Source of the DNA: Cedecea neteri
GTDB taxonomy: Bacteria; Pseudomonadota; Gammaproteobacteria; Enterobacterales; Enterobacteriaceae
Reading direction: 5' to 3'
DNA: 64,000 nucleotides
Assembly: GCF_000758305.1 (NCBI RefSeq)
Contig: NZ_CP009458.1
Coordinates: forward strand, 4,464,001-4,528,000
Below are positions 26,007-34,195 of the stretch, in pieces; positions within the stretch are counted from its first letter, which is position 1; every line of letters starts with the position of its first letter. The notes under the pieces were generated by a model, which was not told where the DNA came from, ran no database searches, and was given only the letters and a program-made list of their open reading frames with translations. A program made the position numbers and the translations under genes.

Positions 26007-26025
26007 CTATAAATTGAAGTAATAG
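26007..26025. promoter_or_regulatory. Candidate LysR operator (CTAT-N11-ATAG)
   Basis: CTAT (26007-26010) and ATAG (26022-26025) are inverted around 11 bases, the T-N11-A layout of LysR-type sites. They lie between the divergent SDR and LysR starts. The assignment is by form and position only. Confidence 0.55.
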
Positions 26026-26067
26026 AAAGTACAGATTGATAATTGGAATAAATTCACGAGAGGAAAA

Positions 26068-27030
26068 ATGATGCCAGCCAGCGATCTTCGAGCCATCGAA
26101 ATCTTCATCAATGCGATAGAACTGGGCAGCATTCGTCGGGCGGCTGCCATGCAGGGCATCAGTCCACAGGCGGCGAGTCAGGCTCTTTCCGCTCTGGAGC
26201 AGCGTTTAGGCGTGCGTCTGCTTCATCGCACTACGCGACGACTGGCATTGACGACGGAAGGGCAGCAATTTCTGGAAGAGGCTAAACCCGCGCTGGCGTC
26301 CCTGGCGCGAGCAGGAGATCGTATCCGTAATGTCAAAGATGCTATTGCAGGCCCCTTGCGCATCATTGCCCCAAAATACGCCTTTTTGCCGCTACTCTGG
26401 CCTCTGATTGATGAGTTTTGTACTCGCTATCCGGAGATCGAACCTGACGTCAAACTTGATGACCGTATCGGAAGCTGGGTGGAGGAACGAACCGACGTTG
26501 GTTTTCGTATCGGTCACCCACCGGAGGAAGGACTTTTTGTACGTCGGCTCTTTGCTATGCAGCTAATTATTTGTGCCTCGCCGGATTACCTTACGGCCCG
26601 GGGTGCCCCGGCATCCATAGCCCAACTGTCTGAACACAGATGCAGCACATTTCGTCATCCTGGCTCAGGCCGCGTGCTCCCCTGGCTACTCAAGGTCGAC
26701 GGTGAAGTCACGTCCGTTAATGTGCGCCCGGCGTTATCAACCAATGATGCCCACCTGGAAACGCAGGCGGTGTTGTCAGGCCACGTCATTGGCTTGCTTT
26801 CCGGCTTATCCGCTGCGCCCCTGATTCGCGCTGGCAAGCTGATCCCGTTGCTAACCCGACATATGACGGACCACATGAGCGTGCACATCTACTACGGCAG
26901 CCGTCCGGCACAGCCCGCTCGAGTCCGATCTTTTATCGATTTGACCGTCGAGCGTTTGCTCGATTCACCCGACTACGTGCTGGATTCTCATGAGCTGGCA
27001 GCGGCTGAAGCTAAGGGGCGAAACGCCTGA
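26068..27030 (+). CDS. LysR-family regulator divergent from SDR
   Basis: This is a LysR-type transcription factor of 320 aa. The HTH is at residues about 5-62 (AIEIFINAIELGSIRRAAAMQGISPQAASQALSALEQRLG). The effector domain has the YafC/DsdC-like features GPLRIIAPKYAFLPLLWPLIDEF and DVGFRIGHPPEEGLFVRRL. Two adjacent ATGs (26068, 26071) follow AGAGGAAAA; either could serve. It probably regulates the adjacent SDR gene and itself. The inducer is unknown. The pair is an insertion relative to the K-12 order. Confidence 0.9.
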   Translation: MMPASDLRAIEIFINAIELGSIRRAAAMQGISPQAASQALSALEQRLGVRLLHRTTRRLALTTEGQQFLEEAKPALASLARAGDRIRNVKDAIAGPLRIIAPKYAFLPLLWPLIDEFCTRYPEIEPDVKLDDRIGSWVEERTDVGFRIGHPPEEGLFVRRLFAMQLIICASPDYLTARGAPASIAQLSEHRCSTFRHPGSGRVLPWLLKVDGEVTSVNVRPALSTNDAHLETQAVLSGHVIGLLSGLSAAPLIRAGKLIPLLTRHMTDHMSVHIYYGSRPAQPARVRSFIDLTVERLLDSPDYVLDSHELAAAEAKGRNA

Positions 27031-27143
27031 ACCGTAAACGGGATAATTTGTGCGAGTTCCCGCGCAGGACTTAAGGGTAAATCTGTCTATTTAGGGGCAA
27101 CGAGAGTACACTCCGCGCATTCTTTTTCCTGCCGTCCAAAAGT

Positions 27144-28328
27144 ATGCAAAACGCTCCCGTTACCGCCGCCCGTAAGCCTCTGGACTTCACCTCAACCGCG
27201 TTTTTGATTGTGGCTTTTTTGACCGGCATCGCCGGCGCGCTACAAACCCCAACGCTAAGCCTGTTTTTAACCGATGAAGTCCACGTTCGCCCTGCATTGG
27301 TCGGTTTTTTCTTCACAGGAAGCGCGGTGATTGGCATTCTGGTGAGCCAGTTTTTAGCCGGACGTTCCGACCGCAAAGGCGACCGGAAAACGCTGATTTT
27401 TGCCTGCTGCCTGCTCGGCGCACTGGGCTGCATCCTGTTCGCCTGGAACCGTAACTACTTTATTTTGCTATTCGTCGGGGTGTTTCTAAGCAGTTTCGGC
27501 TCCACCGCCAACCCGCAGATGTTTGCGCTTGCCCGCGAGCATGCCGACAGTACCGGGCGAGAAGCGGTGATGTTCAGCTCTATTCTGCGCGCGCAGGTGT
27601 CTCTTGCCTGGGTGATTGGGCCGCCAATTGCCTACGCGCTGGCGATGGGATTCGGCTTCAAAGTGATGTACCTGAGCGCGGCGTTTGCCTTTGTGATTTG
27701 CGCCGCGATGGTGTGGCTCTTTTTGCCGTCTATGCGCAAAGAACCGGTGGCAAAAGCAGAAGCCCGGCTCGAGTCTCCGCGCCGCAACCGCCGCGACGCC
27801 CTGCTCCTGTTCGCCGCTTGTACCATGATGTGGGGCTGTAACAGCCTCTATATCATCAATATGCCGCTTTACATCATCAATGAGTTACACCTTCCGGAGA
27901 AGCTCGCTGGGGTAATGATGGGCACTGCGGCCGGGCTGGAAATCCCGACCATGCTGATTGCGGGCTACTACGCCAAACGCTTCGGTAAACGCTTCCTGAT
28001 GCGCTTTGCCGTCGCTGCCGGGTTGCTGTTCTATGTCGGGATGGTGACGCTGACCAATGAATATATGCTGCTGGGGCTGCAGCTTTTAAACGCCATCTTT
28101 ATCGGGATTCTGGCCGGGATAGGCATGATCTATTTTCAGGATCTTATGCCTGGCCAGGCGGGTGCCGCCACCACGCTGTATACCAACACCACGCGCGTGG
28201 GTTGGATCATTGCCGGTTCACTCGCCGGCGTAGTGGCCGAGATCTGGAACTATCACAGCGTCTTTTTCATCGCACTGGGGATGATAGCCGTCAGTATTTA
28301 CTGCATGGCCCGCATCAAAGATATTTAA
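27144..28328 (+). CDS. setB: SetB, sugar efflux MFS transporter
   Basis: SetB is an inner-membrane major facilitator of the SET family; the E. coli protein exports lactose and glucose and has been tied to chromosome segregation. It has 394 aa with twelve membrane segments. Family marks are TSTAFLIVAFLTGIAGALQTPTLSLFL at the N-terminus, the loop AGRSDRKGDRK between helices 2 and 3, and FQDLMPGQAGAATTLYTNTTRVGW late in the protein. A GATAAT-like -10 lies about 100 bp upstream. Its 3' end overlaps the convergent yeiW by 4 bp. Confidence 0.95.
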   Translation: MQNAPVTAARKPLDFTSTAFLIVAFLTGIAGALQTPTLSLFLTDEVHVRPALVGFFFTGSAVIGILVSQFLAGRSDRKGDRKTLIFACCLLGALGCILFAWNRNYFILLFVGVFLSSFGSTANPQMFALAREHADSTGREAVMFSSILRAQVSLAWVIGPPIAYALAMGFGFKVMYLSAAFAFVICAAMVWLFLPSMRKEPVAKAEARLESPRRNRRDALLLFAACTMMWGCNSLYIINMPLYIINELHLPEKLAGVMMGTAAGLEIPTMLIAGYYAKRFGKRFLMRFAVAAGLLFYVGMVTLTNEYMLLGLQLLNAIFIGILAGIGMIYFQDLMPGQAGAATTLYTNTTRVGWIIAGSLAGVVAEIWNYHSVFFIALGMIAVSIYCMARIKDI

Positions 28329-28579
28329 GGCGCCGTCGCGGCTTCAAGGTGGATCAGATAAGCCATTGCCTGATGGCGGGAGGTGCCGCACATCTCTCTT
28401 TCGGGCTGGAGGCCGCCGCAAACTTTAGGCCGCAAAGGCGAGCCAAACAGCTTGCAGCGCAGGTGTTCGTCCAGTTGAACGCAGGGCGTGTTAGCGGGCT
28501 TGCCCTTCGGCATACCGGGGATAGGCGTTGATATAGAAGGCGCGGTACAGCAAGCGCCGCAGTCAGGACGACAATCCAT
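28325..28579 (-). CDS. yeiW: YeiW, small YkgJ-type cysteine-cluster protein (UPF0153)
   Basis: This 84-aa cytoplasmic protein has an N-terminal cysteine cluster (CRPDCGACC, residues 3-11) and later Cys at positions within TPCVQL, LRCKLF, KVCGGL and EMCGTS, the pattern of CxxxCxxCC zinc/iron-chelating-domain proteins. Function is unknown; a metal site is inferred from the cysteines. It is near-identical in layout to E. coli YeiW and in the same position between setB and yeiP. Its end overlaps setB tail to tail. Confidence 0.9.
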   Translation of the reverse strand: MDCRPDCGACCTAPSISTPIPGMPKGKPANTPCVQLDEHLRCKLFGSPLRPKVCGGLQPEREMCGTSRHQAMAYLIHLEAATAP

Positions 28580-28712
28580 TTACGTTTCCACCAGCATCAA
28601 AAGGTGCGTGACAATACCAGACCCAATGTCTGCGTCAATCTAACAATTCATTTAACATCATTCCTTCTTTCAGGATACACTTGCGCCACAACGACTACGG
28701 ATCGGTAACGTT

Positions 28713-29153
28713 TTGTCACGGCGCAATCAATTCCACCTAACAGCCTGCTGGCTGGCGCTGCTTGCCGTTGCCATGCTGTTTATTGCACCGGTTATTTCCA
28801 AATCGCTGATGCACCATTCAGCCTGCGAACACAGCAGCATGATGATGACAATGGACATGTCTGACATGGACCATCACATGCCCATGCCTGAACCCTGCCC
28901 TCAGGCGTCAATGCCGCACAACATGCTGATGTCTGGCCCGGGTATGTCGCCGGGCGAAGAAATCGCCTGCGGCTATTGCCAGCTGCTGATCCACCTGCCT
29001 TTTATTGAATTCTGCCTCACCGTTTTACTGCTGTTATTGTTGCTTTGCGTGCGCCGGACGCCGGTGATCGCGCTCTGCTGCGCCGTGGTTTCTCGCCCGT
29101 GGTCACCTCACCCGGCCCGCGCCCCACCCTCTGCTGCCTGCTACTTCGCTTAA
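28713..29153 (+). CDS. DUF2946 membrane protein with Met/His-rich periplasmic segment
   Basis: This 146-aa protein starts at a probable TTG; the upstream ribosome site is weak, so the start is uncertain. It has a first membrane helix (residues about 11-29), then a Met/His-rich segment (residues 33-81, with 13 Met and 6 His), the DUF2946 hallmark ACGYCQLL and a second helix (about 92-113). Met/His-rich segments of this type are usual for periplasmic Cu(I) handling. It lies directly upstream of a TonB-dependent copper receptor, so a copper chaperone or uptake role is inferred. It is absent from this locus in K-12. Confidence 0.75.
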   Translation: MSRRNQFHLTACWLALLAVAMLFIAPVISKSLMHHSACEHSSMMMTMDMSDMDHHMPMPEPCPQASMPHNMLMSGPGMSPGEEIACGYCQLLIHLPFIEFCLTVLLLLLLLCVRRTPVIALCCAVVSRPWSPHPARAPPSAACYFA

Positions 29154-29210
29154 AACACCAATAATTAACCGCGTAATGCTGAAGGCAGCGCTGAAGCGTT
29201 GTCTCGGGCT

Positions 29211-29228
29211 GTTCTTTTTATAAAGAAC
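29211..29228. promoter_or_regulatory. Inverted repeat upstream of the copper receptor gene
   Basis: GTTCTTT-TTAT-AAAGAAC is a perfect 7-bp inverted repeat 31 bp before the receptor ATG. It could be an operator or a 5'-UTR hairpin. No known copper regulator (CueR, CusR) can be assigned from this sequence. Confidence 0.4.
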
Positions 29229-29259
29229 GGCAACGTTACGCCTGAAGGACAGTAAGGCA

Positions 29260-31329
29260 ATGATGAAAACGCATTTAAAGCCGCTGGTATCTTTGATACT
29301 GCTGGCTATCACTTCTCCCGCAGTCGTCGCGGCGGGTTCACATGACACGATGAATATGCCGGACGATGCCGTGATGATCGTCACCTCTCCGGTGTCATCA
29401 CCGCTGGAAGTTGTGACGTCCCCTAAAACGCCGCGTCAGCCTGTGCCAGCCAGCGACGGATCTGATTATCTGAAAACCATCCCCGGTTTCTCGCAAATCC
29501 GCAACGGCGGCACCAATGGCGACCCGGTATTTCGCGGCATGTTCGGTTCTCGCCTGCGTATCCTGACCAATAATGGTGAAATGCCTGGGGCCTGCCCGGC
29601 CAGAATGGATGCGCCAAGTTCGTACATTTCACCGGAGAGCTTTGATCTGCTGACGCTGATTAAAGGCCCGGAAAGCGTGCTTTGGGGGCCGGGTAACTCT
29701 GCAGGAACGGTGCGCTTCGACAGGGAACCGCCGCGCTTTGATAAAGCAGGCATCCAGGGCACCGCCAGCTTGCTTACTGCCTCTAATCAGCGCTGGGACA
29801 GCAACGCAGACGTCAGTCTGGGGAGCGAAGACGGCTATTTACGCCTGATCGGCAATAAGTCCCATTCCGGCGATTACGAAGACGGCAACGGCAACCGGGT
29901 GGCCTCGAAGTGGGATAAATGGAACGCCGACGTTGCGCTGGGCTGGACGCCCAACAAAGATACATTGCTGGAGCTAACGGCGGGTAAAGGCAACGGCGAA
30001 GCCCGATATGCGGGCCGCAGTATGGACGGCTCCCAGTTCCGGCGCGACAGCCTGGGGGCGCGCTTCGAAATGTCGAACATCGGCGAGGTGTTCAACAAGT
30101 TCGAAAGCAGCGTCTACTACAACTACGCCAACCACATTATGGATAACTATTCCCTGCGGTCGCCAGGGACGATGTCCAGCGGCATGTCCGGCGGGCATAT
30201 GGCCTCCTCTATGGGCATGGATATGGATAGCTCGATGGACATGGGCTCAGCCATGAACATGAATATGCCGATGGCGATGCAACTCGATCGTCGTACGGTT
30301 GGCGGGCGCATGATGGGCACGTGGCTGTGGTCTGACTACGAACTGCGCAGCGGCATCGACGGGCAGCAAAGCACCCATCGCAGCAAACAGGACGCAGGCT
30401 GGAAGCAGGATGCCCGTTTCCAGGACGCAGGTCTCTTTAGCGAACTGACCTGGAACGCCACCGATAGCAACAAAGTTATCGGCGGCGCGCGCCTCGATCG
30501 GACTCGCGTCAATAATGATACGGACGTTGGCGCCAGCGTGCGCAGCAAAACGCTACCGGCAGGTTTTGTGCGCTACGAACAAACGCTGAGTGGCGTTCCC
30601 GTCATGCTGTACGCTGGCGTGGGCTACACTGAGCGCTTCCCGGATTATTGGGAACTGTTTTCCCCCACCTACGGGCCGGACGGCACTAAAAATGTCTTCG
30701 ATAAGCTGAAAACAGAAAAAACGACGCAGTTGGATATTGGTGCCCAGTACAGCGGTGAACGCCTGAATAGTTGGGTTTCCGCGTACCTTGGCCGGGTGAA
30801 TGATTTTATTCTCTTCCGCTATGACCCCAATAACGCCCGCGTCAGTCAGGCAGATAACGTTGAGGCCACCATTATGGGGGGCGAAATGGGCATGAGCTAT
30901 GCGCTGACCGAAGCATGGAAGGCGGACGCAAGCCTGGCGTATGCCTGGGGGCAAAACACCAGCGACCATCAGCCGCTGCCGCAAATAGCCCCGCTGGAAA
31001 CCCGCTTCGGCCTGACGTGGGAGCGAGGGGACTGGAGCAGCACCGGCCTGCTGCGGCTGGTCAGCGGCCAGAATCGCGTGGCGCTGAATGAAGGTAACGT
31101 GGTCGGGAAAGATTTCGACAAAAGCAGCGGCTTTGCGATTTTTTCCGCCAACGCCGCTTACCGTCTAAGCAAAGCCATCAAGCTCAGCGCAGGCGTCGAT
31201 AACCTGTTGAACAAAACCTACAGCGAACACCTGAACCTGGCGGGCAACAGCAGCTTTGGCTATTCGTCCAATACCCCGGTCAATGAACCAGGCCGGACGG
31301 TCTGGGGCAAAGTGAACGTCACGTTTTAA
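29260..31329 (+). CDS. TonB-dependent copper receptor (OprC/NosA family)
   Basis: This 689-aa outer-membrane receptor has a signal peptide ending near PAVVAAGSHD, a TonB-box-like VMIVTSP near residue 43, and a plug with FRGMFGSRLRILTNNGEMPGAC. The plug carries C112-P-A-R-M116, the CxxxM motif that binds copper in Pseudomonas OprC. An extracellular-loop candidate at residues 305-340 has 13 Met in 36 residues. The barrel ends KVNVTF with terminal Phe. It is preceded by DUF2946 and followed by a small membrane protein, all on the plus strand and inserted between yeiW and yeiP. Copper uptake is inferred from family and motifs. Confidence 0.88.
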   Translation: MMKTHLKPLVSLILLAITSPAVVAAGSHDTMNMPDDAVMIVTSPVSSPLEVVTSPKTPRQPVPASDGSDYLKTIPGFSQIRNGGTNGDPVFRGMFGSRLRILTNNGEMPGACPARMDAPSSYISPESFDLLTLIKGPESVLWGPGNSAGTVRFDREPPRFDKAGIQGTASLLTASNQRWDSNADVSLGSEDGYLRLIGNKSHSGDYEDGNGNRVASKWDKWNADVALGWTPNKDTLLELTAGKGNGEARYAGRSMDGSQFRRDSLGARFEMSNIGEVFNKFESSVYYNYANHIMDNYSLRSPGTMSSGMSGGHMASSMGMDMDSSMDMGSAMNMNMPMAMQLDRRTVGGRMMGTWLWSDYELRSGIDGQQSTHRSKQDAGWKQDARFQDAGLFSELTWNATDSNKVIGGARLDRTRVNNDTDVGASVRSKTLPAGFVRYEQTLSGVPVMLYAGVGYTERFPDYWELFSPTYGPDGTKNVFDKLKTEKTTQLDIGAQYSGERLNSWVSAYLGRVNDFILFRYDPNNARVSQADNVEATIMGGEMGMSYALTEAWKADASLAYAWGQNTSDHQPLPQIAPLETRFGLTWERGDWSSTGLLRLVSGQNRVALNEGNVVGKDFDKSSGFAIFSANAAYRLSKAIKLSAGVDNLLNKTYSEHLNLAGNSSFGYSSNTPVNEPGRTVWGKVNVTF

Positions 31330-31389
31330 TTACCTGGCCCCGGTTGTCGGGGCCATTACGCTTAATCATTCCCCAGCCAGGAGGCTGAT

Positions 31390-31650
31390 ATGCTTGCAAA
31401 ACTTCGTACCCCAGAAGGTAAAAAGTTCCTTATCGCGGTTACCATCGTCTTTACTATTGTCGTGTCGCTTATTTCAAAGGTGACCTTTGAAGGCGTGGAA
31501 GAGCAGTACAACTGGCCAATGGAACAGTGGACGCTGGATATGTTTATCATGCAGGGCGCGTGGGTCACTATCTACACGATCATGTTCACTATTCTGTGTT
31601 CGCTGCCGTTTGCTTTCTATTTCTTAGCACCTAAGGATGGCCGCGGCTAG
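31390..31650 (+). CDS. Small two-helix inner-membrane protein, DUF2534-like
   Basis: This 86-aa protein has two hydrophobic helices (about residues 13-30 and 55-78) joined by EQYNWPMEQWTLDMFIMQG. It resembles the DUF2534 group of enterobacterial small membrane proteins. The start ATG has CCAGGAGGC upstream, a strong ribosome site. It lies 60 bp after the copper receptor on the same strand and may be cotranscribed. Function is unknown; a link to copper uptake rests only on position. Confidence 0.75.
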   Translation: MLAKLRTPEGKKFLIAVTIVFTIVVSLISKVTFEGVEEQYNWPMEQWTLDMFIMQGAWVTIYTIMFTILCSLPFAFYFLAPKDGRG

Positions 31651-31667
31651 GGCGTTTTCCGCGTCTG

Positions 31668-31700
31668 GCGTGTCGGCAAAGCAGGATGTTGCCGACACGC
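31668..31700. terminator. Perfect 11-bp hairpin after the copper cassette
   Basis: GCGTGTCGGCA (31668-31678) and TGCCGACACGC (31690-31700) form a perfect stem with an 11-nt loop. The following sequence (ttgcctta) is only weakly T-rich, so it may be a weak terminator or 3'-end stabiliser marking the end of the inserted cassette. Confidence 0.6.
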
Positions 31701-31814
31701 TTGCCTTAAACCCCTTACTTTTGTGCTTCTTTATCAAATCCGCTTGCCTGAAACGCGCCTCACGAGTACTTTGACGCAATATTTTCGCATCTCAATTTTT
31801 GACAGGAAACACCG

Positions 31815-32387
31815 ATGGCAAGAGCTAACGAAATCAAAAAAGGCATGGTTCTCAATTACAACGGCAAACTGCTGATTGTTAAAGATATTGATATCCAGGC
31901 TCCCAGCGCACGCGGCGCAGCAACCCTGTATAAGATGCGTTTCTCCGATGTTCGCACCGGGCAAAAAGTGGAAGAGCGCTTCAAAGGCGATGATATCGTT
32001 GACACCATCACCCTGACACGTCGCTTCGTTGACTTCTCCTACATCGACGGCAACGAATACGTATTCATGGATAAAGAAGATTACACGCCGTACATCTTCA
32101 CCAAAGACCAGATCGAAGAAGAGCTGCAGTTCATTCCAGAAGGCGGTATGCCGGATATGCAGGTGCTGACCTGGGACGGCCAACTGCTGGCGCTGGAGCT
32201 GCCGCAAACCGTGGATCTGGAAATCATCGAAACGGCTCCGGGCATCAAAGGCGCTTCCGCCAGCTCCCGTACCAAGCCAGCAACGCTGTCCACCGGCCTG
32301 GTGATTCAGGTGCCGGAATACATGGTTGCCGGGGAAAAAATCCGCATTCATATTGCAGAAAAACGCTCTATGGGCCGCGCCGACTGA
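31815..32387 (+). CDS. yeiP: YeiP, elongation factor P-like protein (EfpL)
   Basis: YeiP is a ribosome-binding EF-P paralogue of 190 aa that helps the ribosome at difficult sequences such as polyproline stretches. It has three beta-barrel domains: a KOW-like domain I (MARANEIKKGMVLNYNGKLLIVKDIDIQ), an OB domain II and the C-terminal OB domain III. The tip region of domain I reads QAPSARGAA, unlike the Lys-bearing loop of EF-P, so Lys modification is not expected. The stop TGA is followed by in-frame TGA and TAA. It is monocistronic with its own terminator. Confidence 0.95.
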   Translation: MARANEIKKGMVLNYNGKLLIVKDIDIQAPSARGAATLYKMRFSDVRTGQKVEERFKGDDIVDTITLTRRFVDFSYIDGNEYVFMDKEDYTPYIFTKDQIEEELQFIPEGGMPDMQVLTWDGQLLALELPQTVDLEIIETAPGIKGASASSRTKPATLSTGLVIQVPEYMVAGEKIRIHIAEKRSMGRAD

Positions 32388-32396
32388 TGATAAATG

Positions 32397-32421
32397 ACGC
32401 TCCTTCGGGAGCGTTTTTTTT
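32397..32421 (+). terminator. Terminator of yeiP
   Basis: ACGCTCC-TTCG-GGAGCGT is a perfect 7-bp stem with a stable tetraloop, followed by a run of eight T. Confidence 0.93.
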
Positions 32422-32434
32422 AATCTCACGATCG

Positions 32435-32452
32435 AAGTTATTATACCAATTT
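32435..32452. promoter_or_regulatory. UxuR/ExuR-like operator upstream of yeiQ
   Basis: AAGTTATTATACCAATTT matches 15 of 18 positions of the hexuronate-regulator consensus AAATTGGTATACCAATTT as I recall it. It lies about 127 bp upstream of yeiQ, a fructuronate-reductase-like gene. Regulation by UxuR or ExuR is inferred. Confidence 0.6.
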
Positions 32453-32578
32453 CATCCACCCGCTCTATTATCAGACCTGCATCACACAAAAGTGATTAAC
32501 TAAACAGACCAATTTTATTTCCTGTCATACAGCTTTACACTGCATAGATTCCCACCTCCCTACACAGGATGCGACTCT

Positions 32579-34045
32579 ATGGATACCCTTGCCACTGCTT
32601 CACTTCCGGATACCGTTCAACGGCCAAACTACGACCGCCGCGCGCTTAAAACGCGTATCGTGCATTTTGGGTTTGGTGCTTTCCACCGTGCACATCAGGC
32701 CTTGCTCACCGACCGAGTACTCAACAAGCTGGGCGGCGACTGGGGGATCTGTGAGATCAGCCTGTTTAACGGCGATAAGCTGATGCAAGATCTTCGGCAA
32801 CAGGATCATCTTTTCACGGTGCTGGAGAAAGGGGCGGCGGGAAACCAGGCGCGGGTTATCGGCGCCGTGAAAGAATGCCTGAATGCGAAGCTGGATGGCA
32901 TGGAAGCCATCATAGAGAAGTTTTGTGAGCCACAGGTCGCCATTGTTTCCCTGACCGTGACCGAAAAAGGCTACTGCATCGATCCCGCCAGCGGAAAGCT
33001 GGATACCACCAATGAGCGGATTATTCACGATCTGGCGTCGCCCCAGGCTCCGCATTCCGTACCAGGAATACTTGTAGAGGCACTAAGCCGCCGCCGCGAG
33101 CGTGGATTAACCCCGTTTACGGTCTTATCCTGCGATAACATTCCTGATAACGGGCACCTGGTTCGCCAGGCCGTGCTGGGTATGGCCGCGAGTCGAAGCG
33201 CCGGGCTGGCAGAATGGATTGCCAAAGAAGTCACCTTCCCCAGCACCATGGTTGACCGCATTGTTCCGGCAGCCACTGAGGAATCGCTGCAGGAAATTGC
33301 GGAAATACTGGGCGTACAAGACCCCTGTGCCATTGCCGCCGAGCCGTTTATTCAGTGGGTCGTCGAAGATAATTTTGTAGCCGGTCGCCCGGAGTGGGAA
33401 GCCGTCGGGGTGGAAATGGTTGCCGATGTGGTGCCCTACGAGCAGATGAAGCTGCGGATGCTCAACGGCAGCCACTCATTTCTGGCTTATCTAGGCTATC
33501 TCGCCGGTTACCCGCATATTAATGATTGCATGGCCGACGAGCACTTTACCCGTGCGGCAAAGCACCTGATGCTGCAGGAGCAGGCGGTGACGCTGAATAT
33601 TCGGGGCGTCGACTTGAATCAGTACGCCGCCAGCCTGCTCGAGCGGTTTGCAAATCCGGCCCTGAAGCATCGCACCTGGCAAATTGCCATGGATGGCAGT
33701 CAGAAGCTTCCCCAGCGCTGGCTGGAAAGCGTTCGCTGGCATCTGGCAAACGGCAGCCACTGGCCATGCCTGGCGCTCGGGATCGCCGGCTGGATGCGCT
33801 ACGTCAGCGGCCTCGACGAACAGGGCCATGCGATTGACGTTCGCGATCCGCTTCAGGGCAAAATTCAGATGTTGGTGAGCGACAGCGGCGAAAACGAACG
33901 CGTCAGCGCCCTCCTCAGCCTGAACGAAATTTTTGGTGATGACCTGCCCAAAAACGAAAAATTTGTCGAAAACGTTCAGCAAGCCTGGCAGCAACTCATT
34001 CGCCTGGGCGCGCGCGGCGCGGTCGAAAACTTGCGCTTAAGTTAA
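32579..34045 (+). CDS. yeiQ: YeiQ, mannitol dehydrogenase-family oxidoreductase (fructuronate reductase-like)
   Basis: This is a 488-aa NAD-dependent polyol/hexonate dehydrogenase of the long-chain UxaB/UxuB/MtlD family. An N-terminal Rossmann domain starts at RIVHFGFGAFHRAHQA (GxGxFHRAH motif). The C-terminal catalytic domain has KLRMLNGSHSFLAYLGYLAGY, with the conserved Lys and N-G-S-H. The substrate is not firmly established; D-mannonate/D-fructuronate is likely from family resemblance and the UxuR-like site upstream. Start ATG follows AGGA at 9 bp. Synteny with E. coli yeiP-yeiQ-yeiR holds. Confidence 0.9.
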   Translation: MDTLATASLPDTVQRPNYDRRALKTRIVHFGFGAFHRAHQALLTDRVLNKLGGDWGICEISLFNGDKLMQDLRQQDHLFTVLEKGAAGNQARVIGAVKECLNAKLDGMEAIIEKFCEPQVAIVSLTVTEKGYCIDPASGKLDTTNERIIHDLASPQAPHSVPGILVEALSRRRERGLTPFTVLSCDNIPDNGHLVRQAVLGMAASRSAGLAEWIAKEVTFPSTMVDRIVPAATEESLQEIAEILGVQDPCAIAAEPFIQWVVEDNFVAGRPEWEAVGVEMVADVVPYEQMKLRMLNGSHSFLAYLGYLAGYPHINDCMADEHFTRAAKHLMLQEQAVTLNIRGVDLNQYAASLLERFANPALKHRTWQIAMDGSQKLPQRWLESVRWHLANGSHWPCLALGIAGWMRYVSGLDEQGHAIDVRDPLQGKIQMLVSDSGENERVSALLSLNEIFGDDLPKNEKFVENVQQAWQQLIRLGARGAVENLRLS

Positions 34046-34055
34046 CAATCAATGC

Positions 34056-34101
34056 GCTTAACGTGGTCTTACGGTGCGGTAAGCCGCGTTAAGGCTTCTC
34101 T
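34056..34101 (+). terminator. Hairpin terminator after yeiQ
   Basis: Nested repeats CTTAACG (34057-34063)/CGTTAAG (34087-34093) and CTTAC/GTAAG form a two-part stem, followed by TTCTCTTTT. It ends yeiQ before yeiR. Confidence 0.65.
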
Positions 34102-34195
34102 TTTCTCCGGGTTGTCGTCAGGATAGTCAGCGTAAATGATGAATAATCACTGATAGATTGACGTGGTTTACAGGCAGTAAACCCCCGGAGTCACC

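Noticed and set aside
28713..31650. Copper cassette considered as part of a mobile element
   Set aside because: No transposase, integrase, direct repeats or tRNA lie at its edges, so only insertion relative to K-12 order can be stated.
31734..32489. 251-codon minus-strand frame opposite yeiP
   Set aside because: It covers the antisense of yeiP and its terminator and promoter; composition is that of a shadow frame.
32481..32496. ATCAC-N6-GTGAT inverted repeat considered as a CRP site
   Set aside because: The half-sites are in the reverse order of the CRP consensus TGTGA-N6-TCACA.
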